A DNA stretch of 64,000 nt from Hermodice carunculata. Its lineage: Eukaryota; Annelida; Polychaeta; Eunicida; Amphinomidae. Position numbers and translations under genes: made by a program. The stretch lies in NCBI GenBank assembly GCA_964020975.1, contig OZ026630.1, forward strand, positions 27,400,637 to 27,464,636. Reading direction: 5' to 3'. A model generated the notes under the pieces. The model was not told the DNA's origin. It worked only from the letters and a program-made list of their open reading frames with translations, and made no database searches. Positions 15,117-60,772 of this stretch are shown here, piece after piece (positions within the stretch are counted from its first letter, which is position 1; each line of letters begins with the position of its first letter).

Positions 15117-15959
15117 TGATATATAGAAACATATTATTGTGCTATTTAAGCAAGCTCATATAATACTATAATGGTGTTACTGTATTCTCTGTACATCAAA
15201 CAATTGTAACATTCTGCTGGATATGTTGTACATGTGACAAAATCGCAAAACTCCACCGTTTTGGCAAGTGCTGATGCTAGTTATCCTGTGTTCCTACAAC
15301 CATTCTGTGCCATGTGCATAAATAGCGCCATCAAAACATCACAAGAAGACACAAAGAAAAAACTATTTCAGCGATGAGAGAACTCCACAAACAGACTGTT
15401 GAACCTTTCTGAGGGTTACCACTAACAATCAATCAGTAAAAAATATTTTGTGAATGTAATGACGTGATTTCGCTGAGAAGCACACGTTTGAATCACCATT
15501 CAGGACATAATCTTTTTACGACTTTTTATGCACAAGTGAGACACGTAGAAAATGGATAAGCTGGGGATGCACGTGGGGGGGGGGGGAGGGGAAACATTGA
15601 CAGATACTGGATGGGGGAGGGGTAAACATTTCATGGGCAACGGGACCATTGGACAGTGGATCAAAGAGTTACTACAATTTGGGAAAGTAGTACTACTCTT
15701 ATAATTTTTTAAAAATCGATTGTTTTAAATGTTGACATGTCCCAAATATTGACATTTGAGTCGAAGTCAGTACTGCATTTTTATTCCCAAATCAAAAATA
15801 GTAGCACTGCTTTTTTCAAATTATAGTGATCTAATTCCTCGCCTTTCAAGTGGTCACTTCCTCCATGGAAAAATCAATCAAAAGAGTAGGAGTAAATAAT
15901 TCACCTGATCGATAAAACTTTACGGCCGAGCAGGCGCAGGTAACTTAGTAGCATACCAG
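13047..15959. other. non-genic stretch
   Basis: No gene or mobile element was recognised. It contains an (AT)n microsatellite (15037-15113), G runs at 14821-14832 and 15577-15620 (G-rich enough to form quadruplexes) and otherwise AT-rich DNA. Confidence 0.4.
15037..15113. repeat. (AT)n microsatellite
   Basis: About 38 uninterrupted AT units. Confidence 0.97.
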
Positions 15960-17100
15960 GAAAAAATAGTGATAAAAAGAGGATTAGCGTAAAGTAAATC
16001 TGTCTGTGTGCATTTAAAAGTTGCAAATATGGGTAGATGAAAATTTCAATGTCCAAAGACTTTGACCTTTAGAGGTCACATACAAATTACAAAAAAATTG
16101 AGTCTAAAATGATTAAAATTGAATAACAATTGACCATGTTATGGCTAGATGAAAATTTAAAGGTCCACATGAACTTGTGCTTTGACCCTTGACCCTTAGA
16201 GGTCACATGTAAATTACAAAAATGTGCAGTGTTACAATGTGAGCCCAACATGATCAAAATTGGATAAGAATTGACCAAGAGACAGCTACAAGAAAATTTC
16301 AAAGGTCCAAATGACCTTGAACTTTTACCTTTAGAGGTTACCTAAAAACTACAAAACAATATGCAGTATTGCAATAGCTACAAGTTGGGTCCAACATGGT
16401 AATAATTGTATGAAAATTGACCAATGATGGATGAAAATGTCAAAGGTAAAAAAACCTGGACCTTTGATCTTCAGAGGTTACACGCAAATTACAAAAATGT
16501 GCACTGTTACAATATCTACGATTTGAGTCAAACATGAAAATTTCAAAGGTCCAAATGACTTTGACCTTTTACCTTTAGAGGCCACACGAAAATAACAAAA
16601 TTGTGTTGTGTTGTGTGACAATATATACAATTTGAGCCCACCATGATCAAAATTGGATAAATATTCACCATTATGGCTAAAAGAAAACTTCAAACGGCAA
16701 AATGACCTTGATCTTTGTCCTTCAGAGGTCATATGTAAATTACAAAAATGTGCAGTGTTACAAATTTATGAATTGAAGTTGGATTGGTTGCCTTTACCTA
16801 TACAAGCTTTGGAGATATTCAACAATTGAATTTTCGAATGGCCCTAATTGGTACAATTTTCAAAACCATTGAACCTCTTTACAAATACTGGAGACCTCAT
16901 GTATGGAAGTATTATCATGCCGATTTTGGAGTTTCTATGTGCAATAGTTTTCAAATGAAATGTCGGACAAGTATGCTGGGAAAGAAACAATGAATGAATG
17001 AATGAATGAATGAATGAATGAATGAATGAATGAATAAATGAATGAATGAATGAATGAATGAATGAATGAATGAATGAATGAATGAAAGGGAGTAGGTATG
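15960..17100 (+). mobile_element. half-site repeat family, copy 1, with (GAAT)n tail
   Basis: The block is built of degenerate modules of roughly 150-190 bp, each with a run like AAATTACAAAAATGTGCAGT, GTTACAA, AACATGATCAAAATTGGAT and then TTTGACCTTTAGAGGTCACA. Its 3' part (about 16760-16985) carries a conserved end (GAATTGAAGTTGGATTGGTT, AAATGAAATGTCGGACAA) and stops in (GAAT)n at 16989-17086. The same modules and the same end recur at 28.5-31.1 kb, where the tail is (AAAG)n. I see no coding capacity; it is non-autonomous and I cannot assign a superfamily. Confidence 0.7.
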
Positions 17101-17626
17101 TTTTCATTGAGACTACTAAAGCTATGAGGCCTGGGAAATGACCGATCACAGGAAAATAGCAGCATTATTAATTGAGAAGTAAAGCGTCAATATTTTATCG
17201 ACAATGCAAACACTATAACGAGGGATCAGCTTAAGATGTACGTTGGGAAAACGAAGGGGGGACATCGATAGGTGTTACTGGGAGAGGGGTAAATAAATAT
17301 AGGGACGAGACCACTGTAGAGTGGAGGAAGACGTTACTCTTTGAGAAAAGTAGTACTGCTTATAGCGTCCTAAACGTAGACACGTATCAAAGCGTTGGCC
17401 GTGTACGGCAACAATGCTAGTGATTCACCGTGCAAGCACACGACATGTTGTCCGTCAATTTATCTGCACACGACTGTTAATTAAATTACGAACAAAACAC
17501 AAATGAGCTTTACTAAATGCATGCTCCTTCTGGACTCCTTGCAACAAAGTATCCATGCCAGGTCGATGCAAAGACGTATATTGCAAGATGGATAGAGCAT
17601 TAAAGGTGCAGCTGCCCTATAGATAG
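17101..17626. other. non-genic stretch
   Basis: Nothing recognisable between the tail of the half-site repeat and the 3' end of the next LINE. Confidence 0.4.
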
Positions 17627-17931
17627 ATAAATAGATACTTTATTTGCATATAACGCCATGTGGTGGCCATTACAAAAACAAAAACAGAAACAAAAAACAC
17701 AAAAAATACTACTGCAGCGTAGATAAAAGGCTCCACCGAGATATTGCCTTCCTACCACTGTCTATAGTTAATGTGCACAGTACTTCACTAGCACCAATTA
17801 TGGCAACTATGAACTTTTAATACCAAAAACTAACACGATACAAAAATTGGAAAATTGAAATGACTATTCTGCCTAAATACATATAATAATGTGACGGCCA
17901 GGTCTCACATTTGACTATCTTTCCAGCAAAA

Positions 17932-20523
17932 TTATGCTAATTTATTTGGGTCACAATTTTTCATCACATGTACAAATATTTCTGGCTTTCTTTGATTTCC
18001 ATATAATATCTCTGCTTCCTTAATACAATGTTGTAGATATTCTTCCCTTATGTTCTTATAATAACCACAAATCAATACCAAATGGATTTCATCCCCAATT
18101 TCACCACGTTTGCACACATTGCATTTTCTCTCACCTCTATCTAATTTTTGGTATCTCTTTCTATCATGAGTTTGTGAGCTGAAATCCGAATTTGGTAAGT
18201 TCTTTCCTCCAGTCGAAATTTTGTATACTATTCAAATACTCCTCTTATCCAAAATTTTTATTAATGCTTCACAAAACATTCAATTTGCTATTTGCTTCAA
18301 CTTTTTTCCCATACTGATAAAAAATTATCTTCCCTTCAACTTTTTTCCCATACTGATAAAAAATTATCTTCCATTTTTGTTATCATATTACCTATCAATG
18401 CAAAGTCCATATCTGCAGGATCTCCCAGGTTGTAATGTTTTACTAAATCTCCCAGCTTGTATGCCCATGACTGTACACCTTTGTCTGCAATTGACAGACT
18501 ATCCTTGTATGCAAGGTACAGCAAAGAATTTTCACCACACTCTTTGAGTCTGCTCCAAAATTTCAGTGCAAATTTCACAATTTCATAACATAGGGATTTG
18601 CTCCCTAATTCCCCATACACAGCTGAATTACTTGCCATGCGATGTACCCCTAAAATATATTTACAGTACCTTGTGTGTAATTTCTCTGCAGAAAGTGATT
18701 CTGTACCTGCCTCGAGGCATTTTACCTGACACACTTTATCATTCTTTATTTTGCATAAATCTAAACCCCAAACTTCTGCCCCATATAAACTTATGGGTTT
18801 GATTAACTGGTCAAACATTTTTAGCAACCCATATGGTTTCACACTTGAACCGTACAGATTTTTTTTTTTCAATATAAACAATGCTTACAAGCTTTTGTTA
18901 CATAATTCATTAGCAGCATGTGAAAAAGTTCCAGAGCTTGCAAATTTTGTGCCCAGATATGTATAAGTATTTACATTTTCTAGTAGATTATCATTAGATA
19001 CAAAACTGTCAATTGACTTATGCCCTGTGGGGTCAAAAACCATTATCTTAGTTTTTCTTCTATTAACTTCTAATTTCCACGTATCACAGTACTCTTTCAA
19101 TTTTTACAAAGACATGACTATAATCCCTCTTTGTTTTCAGATAACAAAACCAAGTCATCTGCATGTTGAAGACAGTTTATAGGTCGGTCATGTAAATATG
19201 CTGGAAAGTCATTTTCAGTAAACAAATCCGGAATATCATCAATAAAGAAGTTGAACAATGTCGGGCTCATTGCATCCCCTTGGCGTACCCCTAAATATGT
19301 GCTAAATGGTCGAGTTATGTGCTGTCCTAACTTGATACACACTTTCACGTCAGAATACATGTTTTTGATTACTGTATAAAATTTGGAGCCCACTCCGGCT
19401 TTGTGTAGTTTGAGATATAGTGCATCTCGCCATACCGTGTCAAAAGCTTTGCAGAAGTCAACAAAGGCTGCATAAAATTTCCTGTTTCTCCTTGTTTTTA
19501 CCTTAGTATACTTATCAATTAAAGTTTTCAAAACAAACATATGATCAGAGGTCCTTGATCCCTTGCAGGTTCCTATTTGTGTATCATGCATTATATTCCT
19601 GTCTGTAAGGAAATTCACAAATCGATTGTTAAGTATGGCACTAAAGACCTTTCCAATACAACTACCTATTGTTATCCCTCTATAATTGTTAGGATCACTC
19701 TTGCAGCCTGATTTAAAACGTTATACTATATATCCTTCTGACCAACAGGCAGGGCATACACCAGTACTCAATATTTTGTTAAAAAGCATCCGTAGTGGGT
19801 ACTTTATTACTGTTATACTGCACTTTATCATTTCATTGCTGATACAGTCTAGCCCTGGTGCTTATCTATTTTCAATCTGTTTCACAACTATCGTTATTTC
19901 ATCACCCTTGATCAAGTTATCTAATTCGTTGTATATCGTGTCTTGTTCCCGGATTTCTAGAACATCGTTAATGTCGGTATCAAAAGTATATGGGTTTCAA
20001 TACAGTTGTTTATAATGAACCACCCATTCATCTGCATCACTTATGTCACATTCATTTGGTACATTATCTATGTTTTTCAGTTCTTCTAAAGTTTTCCAGT
20101 ATTCAAGCCAATTCTTTTTATGTTTTCCTAGCCTTGTTGCAAGAGCTTTTTTATAACTCAACTTAACACCTTTACATAATTTAACATATAATTTGAGTTT
20201 ACTGAAATATAGTTTGCGAGCGCTCCGATCGCCTAGATTGGCTCTCATCTTTCTGGCTGGAGCGTTCAAACAACTTTTCATTTTTCTCAATCCTTGCCAT
20301 ATTATTTCTTGGATAAGCATTTACCTTTGTCACGCTTACCTCTTCGTTTGCGTACAAGGCAACTTTGTGCCGCTGTGTAATAAACATCATTCAAATATTC
20401 TACACATTGATCCACCGTGCACTGATCATCCATACATTTTTCTTTTAATTTTTCAAGTTTACCTTTTGCCAATATACTGTTCATTTCCTTTTCAAACAGG
20501 GCTTTTTTTTGTTTTCGTTCCAT
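17932..20523 (-). pseudogene. reverse transcriptase of decayed LINE
   Basis: Open blocks at 20523-20302, 20320-19997, 19618-19118, 19100-18885 and 18881-18336 carry one RT. Visible motifs: FVDFCKAFDTVW (motif A), GVRQGDAMSPTLFNFFIDD (motif B), HADDLVLL at about 19160 (catalytic box with His in place of the usual Tyr or Phe), KLEVNRRKTKIMVF and YLGTKFASSG (thumb side). The C-terminal part (18150-17932) has CNVCKRGE followed by EIHLVLICGYY, the knuckle typical of these LINEs. In-frame stops interrupt the reading near 18885 and 19115, and frames shift near 19.1 kb and between 19.6 and 20.0 kb, so it cannot make a full protein. Confidence 0.85.
18295..18372 (-). repeat. 39-bp tandem duplication in LINE
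   Basis: Two almost identical 39-bp units start at 18295 and 18334 (each with CTTCAACTTTTTTCCCATAC). As 39 is a multiple of three, it repeats about 13 codons of the RT C-terminal region. Confidence 0.95.
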
Positions 20524-21663
20524 TTAAACCTGGCCGGAAAATTATTTAGTCTTTGAATTTTCTTTTCACCTCTATTATTTACTACAAGCTCTAGTGATAT
20601 CATGCAGTGATCTTAAATATCTCCCTCAAATTCATTAATAGTGAAGTATCCAATGTGATCCAACAGCTGGTTGTGAGCTATGGCGTAGTCCAATAAAAAA
20701 GGGAGCTCCGAGTGAGGCTCAGCATAATGGCCAGGACATTTACATGTTCAGTTCTCCAGCAATATTTGAATGTTTATCATGGTTCCCTTATGATTAAAGT
20801 CATCAATTTACCCAGTCCTTGGCAGTAAGATCCATAAAGCTATTGAGAATAAATATGTACTCACAAAATGGAAGTTACAATGAATCTCCACTACTTTTAA
20901 TCCAAAAGTTTTCCAGTTGCTGTGTATATTCAAACAATCAGTGGTGGTTTGAGTGACAGGTCAGAAGGTCATATGTACAGTGATAAGGCTATTTTACACA
21001 GAAGCACATGGACCCATTTTGGCCGGAACGGCCAGTGTCTGTTACTTCTAGAAAGTATATATGAAGCAAGCTGGATGTGAGTGTTCAATTGTTATAATAA
21101 TTATATAATTACTCCCATTTGTGACCCACGTAGGGTACTTTTCGTTAGGATACATATTTCTGACTTGATTTGGAACACATTTTGGAATCACTTCTCGCAC
21201 AGATCCTACTTACATTATACCCTCATTATCCAGCTCCAGTGCCTCTTTGTAAAATTCCAGGACATGCTTCTTCCGAGCCAAGTAACGTGCATCTCTCCAC
21301 CAACCCTGCCTATCCAACTTTCCAAAAATGTTTACACAGTGTTTTCCGTATTGTATTGTTGCCTGGCCGGGGGGGGGGGGGGGGCTGTTCCTAACTAAGC
21401 CATGCCTTTTGACATGTAGTTACTAAAGCAGTGGGGGCATTCATTATCGGAGGGAATTGAGCTATAACGGGGAAATCATGACACGACTCAAAATGACACT
21501 TTTTCCACTTTTATAAAGTTTGGTACTTTACTTTTCTTTTAACGAAAAAATGGATCCCACAAAAGTGTATTTATAAGCAACAGGTATTGTATTAGAAACC
21601 AGTGCTAACATTTGTTTCTCCGTGACCAATATCGTGAATTGTGGTGTATTCTTAAAGTCATGT

Positions 21664-21850
21664 ATCTCCTCTTGTTTGTTTGTTTTTTTTTGGGGGGGGG
21701 TTAGCTTTTCGGCGGGGGTATGTGTTTTTTTGTTTTGTTTTTGTTTTTGCTTTTTCTTGTTTTGTTTTTGTTTTTGTTTTTTTTTTTTTTTTTGTTTTTT
21801 TTTTTTTTTTTGTTTTTTGTTTGTTTTTGGTTTGCTTTTTTTGTTTTCAA
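21664..21850. repeat. T-rich (TTTTTG-like) tract
   Basis: About 185 bases made almost only of T with scattered G; reads as A/C-rich on the minus strand. Low-complexity, with no coding meaning despite long open frames. Confidence 0.9.
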
Positions 21851-21908
21851 CCGACGTACAAGATTCCACTGTAACGCAACATGTGCCGCTTGGCAATCTA
21901 AAATAACA

Positions 21909-21914
21909 TTTATT
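21909..21914 (-). promoter_or_regulatory. candidate polyadenylation signal of the transporter gene
   Basis: TTTATT on plus is AATAAA on minus, about 490 nt past the transporter stop codon. It is the first clean hexamer I noticed downstream, but no transcript evidence is available. Confidence 0.3.
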
Positions 21915-22404
21915 TGGTGATATTTTTCGTGCTGGTTTGTGGTGAGTCTTAAAGCTGCACTTGAAGTTTTACATTGTTTCACTTTTTGTTTCATTCCAAC
22001 CCCAAAGAATAGATGTTTCACGTAGAGATCTTTTCTGTTCAAGGTTCGAGATGACACGGTTAGTTTAAGCTGTTCTTTCGTCTTGCCAATGTGAATTACA
22101 ATGCTGAGCCTGAGGTGAAGAGATACCGGTTGCTTCTAAAACCGAATTTAAAGTTTTTCTGTTATCTAGTGCTAAAAATTAACCAATCAGACGTTTGATT
22201 GTCTATGGTTGATAAATGAGATTGAGGTAAACGACGTTCCGATGGGGCACTTTCATTTTTCTTGAGCACCAGAAGGATTAGCTACGTTTTCATGGGACTC
22301 TGTAAGGTACAGCGCCGGCCACCATGTAAAATATTCATAATTATGTGCGGAAACCAACACGAAGTATTCCCTGATGTCATCGGCAGATTTCACCACGATA
22401 CATC

Positions 22405-55864
<33,460 letters not shown>

Positions 55865-56384
55865 GTACGTTTCTTCTTCTGGTCTCGAGTTTTCGAGGCC
55901 CGGTGATTCCTTCCTGGTGGCAGCTGGTGTATCGGTGAAGCTTGACTTCCAGAGGTGGTCCCTGCTAAAAAAAAAAAATCGTGTACACGGGTATAGCTAC
56001 ATATCTATAGTTATATATGCAAATGCCAATGCTTACAATTGAATATAAATTGTCCAGATACCATGTGTGAAATTAGTCTACACATTCCATCACAAAACCA
56101 TTGAAAGATCGTACCTCCGGGAAAGACGGGTTCCGTGCATTTTTGTACACATGAAATATTTTACAAAATATGACATCCTTTGACAAAGGAAGCTTATTGT
56201 TCATGTCATATGCCAGATAATATGATACGGTTCCAGCGTGGGGGCATCATAAAAGCATTGCAATGCCCTCTTCATAAACAAAGTAACAAAAATGATAAGT
56301 TAGGAGGATTATGAACACATATTTTTAGTTTGGGTCTCATGGGAATCAAAAGACATTCTTTTTTCCGGAAGTATAGATCACCAA

Positions 56385-56598
<214 letters not shown>

Positions 56599-57249
56599 CA
56601 CCTTGATACCATATCGCAACGAAGAATAAAAGTACAGCTTGGGGATACAAAGGAGGGAGTAAAGTGTAATTAAAGTGAACCATTACTTGACTCCCTTCTT
56701 TGTCAGTGCCTCCAAGCTTTTCCAGCAAAAGGCGAGGATCATTATGAACATGACAGACTAAAAAGGTGCAGCACCCCCTTAGTTACATGGTACTTAATCT
56801 TAAAACATATAACGGCATTCTTACAAGTACGCCTGTGTCATCACTAGCTGCATCAATATACACATCCATATCTGCATCAACATAAATATCTATATGAACA
56901 ACAACCTCCACATCTAAATCACCGTCTATATCAGTATCTCTCATTTCTTTTCTCTGAAATTGTTGTCAACTTAAAGTAGGTGATTGTACTTGATTATTCT
57001 TATTGTTTTACTGGGGTTTCATTGTCTTGCATTTTGTTGGTTTAAATATATTTTATCACAATTCACTTCAACTTCCATATACAACGTGATATAGCAATTG
57101 GGAAAAGGACAGTGCCTTATGTTAATCCCTCTTACAGAGTAGGAGGTATCATGAAGACAAGACAATACATGACATACATTTGATGCATGAACAGCCAAGG
57201 ATGAACAAAGAACAACAAAGTACAAACTGAATAGCCGTACAAAACCATT
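56599..57249. other. non-genic stretch
   Basis: No gene was found; short repeats of ATCTRYATC near 56860-56935 only. Confidence 0.35.
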
Positions 57250-58320
57250 TGTCAGGAAAAGAAAGCATACTTTGATACAATTGTGTGAGGTTTTGAACAT
57301 GCCACAGTGTACAATGGGTACGAGAAAAAATAATGCCATACATCTTCGCAAACTACTCCGCACTTAAACCTAGGACTCATTTTGACACAAGTTTTAAAAA
57401 GGTGTGATTTCAGCTGACTGTGTAGGCGGGTGTGTAAAATTGAGGCATATCTGTTTCCAAAATTGTATAGTTCCGAAAACGGATTCGATCGAGAAGAATC
57501 TTTAAGTATTTTGGATTTAAAAACTGATAGTGATGGTGAATTTCGGACATTCAGAGGTAGCACATTCCAAAGGCGTACTGTTGATGGAAAGAATGAATTA
57601 CAAAGATCAGCTCAGGCTCGAAAATGAGGCAAGTCAAATTTTGACAATTATTGTAAGTAGACATGTTAGGGTTGACAATGTTTGGAATTACAGATTGCAG
57701 GTAATTTGGAACTAATTTATTAACGATCTTTTACATCAGAATTGACATGTTCTCTAAGAAATGTTGCTGTCTGCCATAACTATTGTGGCTGCAGTCAACT
57801 GAACTCCTTCACGCTTTTCGGCATCTGCAGACATCCCAGACGTCACCTCCGCACTCCAAAATGGGTCTGATAAAGGAACAATAAATGGTTTCTACAGTTT
57901 CGCGGTCATGACGAAATTGTAGACTTTTCCTGATGATCAGTAATTTCAATGTTTTAGCAACAATGTCTCTTACGTGGTCGGTCCACCGCAATTGTGATGC
58001 CAAGGTGTTTGTGGCTATTGACTTTCTGTAAAGAGTGAGCTTGGAATTTAAGAGGAGGGTGAACTGGAGGGAGAGTCTTGCGTGAAATTATCACACTGTC
58101 AGTTTTCAGGGCGTTAAATGTAATGAGCCAGTTGTTTGCCCATTCATTAATAGCGGAGGAGAGATCGTCATTTTGGACTTCACAAACAGTCACAGGATTG
58201 CCAATTGTTACGTAGAGGGACGTATCATCAGCAAATAGCTTGATGTTACATTGGACAAGGTCAATTTTATAAATTGCACCAATGACACTACACATATTCT
58301 GAATAGCAATTGAAGCAAAT
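57250..58320 (-). mobile_element. decayed CR1-like LINE fragment (RT and C-terminus)
   Basis: Minus-strand blocks: 58295-57954 with CNIKLFADDTSLYVTIGNPV (FADD box) and SHKHLGITIA; 58003-57809 with LRWTDHVRDIVAKT and FIRPILECGGDVWD; 57563-57252 with SILHTRLHSQLKSHLF and a KCGVVCEDVWHYFFSYPLY knuckle. The same order and similar words occur in the intact LINE at 42-48 kb (FSNIIHTRLRLGFSGLNSHL), so they belong to one group. Frames change at least twice and the 5' half is absent. Confidence 0.85.
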
Positions 58321-59860
58321 TGAAAGGTACTGTGCTCACATATATACAGGATAATATGACCAACTCAACTTAAAACTTTATCTCCCCAAAAACAAGAAGA
58401 GCAGAGGAAAGGCATCCTGTACCCAAACTCCAGTCCAGTTGTGCAACAACCTTGAATTGTTATGTTTAATGGTAATCTACATTAGTCAGATGTGCTCTTT
58501 TCATGTAACAGTTAGCGATAACAAATAAAAAAGTGAGTCATTCTTCGAACAGCAAAGTTTTCAAATGTTGTATGAATTAGAGTTATAAAGTTATATGTGC
58601 TTTGCACCAAGCTATCCATAGAAATCAAAATCGCACGAGCATGTGTTTTTTCGTGAGATGGTTACAATCGAAGAAAAGTAGATCACAGACACTATTGCCC
58701 ATATTGATATTGTAAGTTAGTGTCCGTTCACTATATTTGAGATTGTGCATCCTTGATAACGTGAGAGTTGATAAAATAACCTTTTTTACATGCGCCAAGC
58801 ATTAACCTATTCACACACGTGTGCGGAGACCTGTCATTCGTACATTCTTTTAGCCGACACTACTGAATTTGGAGATAACAATCCTTGTCATAGTCGCTAT
58901 CCCAAGCATACCCTTTATTTTACTAAATAAATTGCGTCTTAATTTAGACTACCCAAAGAATTGAACATGATGCAAATTTGTTGATAATGGTGCAAGTTAT
59001 GGGCAAAAGATGTAAGTGGACCATGACACCCTAAAATGCAGGTAAAGGTCATACTTTGATAATGTACAATAAATTGTCTTAAGATCATTGGCAAACCACA
59101 GTTATGACCCCAAAATATTGAGAGAAATGAAAAGCTTGTGACCTTGTATTAGATTATCAACTGCACAACTTTAGCACACAAACGTATCTGTGGTAGAATC
59201 ACAACTGCTGGGTTATGTTAGTCTCGGATTCCATGCCCACCAACTTTTCGAGGCCATTAAATGCACCTTTTGGAGACAGCCATATGATCTTGATCGTCAA
59301 ACTTTGGGGGAGGGTGTGTCGACAGGGATGGGGGTGATGTAAAAGTACTATGCAGTGGTCCTGGCCCCCAAAGAGGCCCTGACCTCAAAGATGTTAGCCC
59401 CTCATCTCTACCACACAGGTGTCTAAAAATAGGTCAGTGGAATTATACCTTCACAAGTGTCTGAAAATAGGTAGCTCTACAGGGAATAAAATAATGTCCA
59501 AACTGGTTAAAACTATAAAGTCACGTTTATACAGATGTGAGGTCGGGAATGATCCAGGAGGAGCCAGTGATAAGTAATTGAGATCAATAAAATGTCCAGG
59601 AAGTGGGATTTCAATAAATAGAGACAAGTACTTTCTCGTGTTATACCGGTATGGTTTTTTTTTTTTATTTGCTTTGAGTGATAAGAGGATTACACTGGAA
59701 CCAAATTCTATTGACAAAGACAGTATGCATGGATGGACACAGCCACTTAATTACTTTCAGATGTTTTGGACGTTTGAAAAAAATAGCAGTTTTATCTAGT
59801 TTTGCTATGGAAGATTCTAGAAAAAAAAAGTTTAAACTTGTAAAGTGTGCATTAGTCGGA
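58321..59860. other. non-genic stretch upstream of the possible second gene
   Basis: No coding or repeat signal was recognised. Confidence 0.35.
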
Positions 59861-59871
59861 CCCTAAAAGAC

Positions 59872-59975
59872 TATAAGTAGGGTGGCTTCATTTCACTTTC
59901 CATCATACAACTCCTGAAGCCACAAGTGACAGATCTTTTAGAAGCTGTACAACCGCAGAAACCAACATGGTGAGT
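59872..59975 (+). promoter_or_regulatory. possible TATA promoter and first exon with ATG at its 3' edge
   Basis: TATAAG (59872-59877) lies about 23-30 bases before a pyrimidine-rich TTCACTTTCCATC, a reasonable start site. A leader of about 70 bases ends ACCAACATG (ATG 59967-59969, A at -3), followed directly by the donor GTGAGT (59970-59975). A first coding exon that carries only ATG, phase 0, is known in several highly expressed animal genes. No transcript evidence, so tentative. Confidence 0.35.
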
Positions 59976-60350
59976 ACCTTATTTTGACTGTTTTAATTAT
60001 CTATGGGTGTCGTAGGTTCTGGAATAAGGTCTTTTCAATATAGCTCAGCTTGTAGGCCTAGACCTATAGATATATAATGTATTGTCAAACGCATGCATAT
60101 ATTATGTGTTCAATCAAGGATATGTCCTATTTACATATGCAACAGTTACGATGTCTTCCTCGTAAAATAATACACAAAACTATTATGTCTTTTTCTAAAA
60201 CAGGACCTATTTTGATGTCATTGTATTAATCATGACCATGAACTTCAAGTTACAAAATGATCCTGCTGGTAAATGTTTTTTCTCGCACATGTTAAGATCG
60301 AGAGATATGTTTACATATTGGTGACCTAGCTTGTTCCGTGACCCCATTAG

Positions 60351-60563
60351 CGTTACACACATGGAACCGCAAGAAGCCAGACAAAATCACATCTATGTGT
60401 AAAATACAACCCAAAATGTCATGCTGTAACAGTATTGGTTCAAAAACAAGACCAGCCTTTTGCCTTCTATGATAAATCTGTACTAAACTCACTATGGAAT
60501 CAGTTACTGACACTTCAAAATTCTGTGATTGAAGATCCAATTATATACAGTTTACTGCCACAG
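60351..60563 (+). CDS. possible exon 2 of the same gene, unidentified
   Basis: Between an acceptor (CCCCATTAG ending 60350) and a donor (CAG then GTAAAA at 60564) lie 71 codons without a stop, phase 0 at both ends, matching the ATG-only exon upstream. The text (PKCHAVTVLVQKQDQPFAF, then SLWNQLLTLQNSVIEDP) looks protein-like but I do not recognise it. The opposite strand is also open here, so chance is not excluded. Confidence 0.25.
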
Positions 60564-60772
60564 GTAAAAAATTAACTTACTTTGGTATGTGCATCGGGAA
60601 TTGACTGAAATATGCATGTATTAATTCCATCTTTTCAGCGAAAGCTATCCATCATCATCTCTACTCAATTAGCATGAAATTATGACAATCAGTGCCTTTT
60701 AAAATCTAAAAAACAGAATTTTAAGTTCAAAATTGTGCTTATGTCCGCCATAACAAAAGTTCAGGATTCTTT

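Larger units (their letters stand above)
17627..20900 (-). mobile_element. decayed non-LTR retrotransposon, endonuclease-RT type
   Basis: Read on the minus strand, the order is: the end of an apurinic-type endonuclease (an SDH-like DHCMISLEL block near 20.6 kb), a linker, the reverse transcriptase, and a C-terminal CCHC-like knuckle. The 3' end (17627-17650) reads AATAAAGTATCTATTTATC on the minus strand, so a short ATCT-type tail. The 5' limit is unclear; endonuclease-like text fades out near 20.9 kb, so the element is probably 5'-truncated. It lies downstream of the transporter gene on the same strand. Confidence 0.8.
20901..22404. other. 3' flank of the transporter gene, T-rich
   Basis: No coding segment was recognised. 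It holds a G run (21370-21384), a long T/G tract (21664-21850) and the candidate transporter 3' UTR between 22404 and about 21900. Confidence 0.4.

Noticed and set aside
12966-17086. Tandem repeats at 12966-13046 and 16989-17086 considered as CRISPR-like arrays
   Set aside because: Plain GAAT microsatellites with no spacers, in an animal genome.
21622-22057. Phe/Val-rich plus-strand frames and Lys/Gln-rich minus-strand frames
   Set aside because: Low-complexity T/G tract.
60292-60540. 82-codon minus-strand frame opposite the possible exon
   Set aside because: No splice sites or family text; the plus-strand reading fits phase-matched splice signals better, though weakly.
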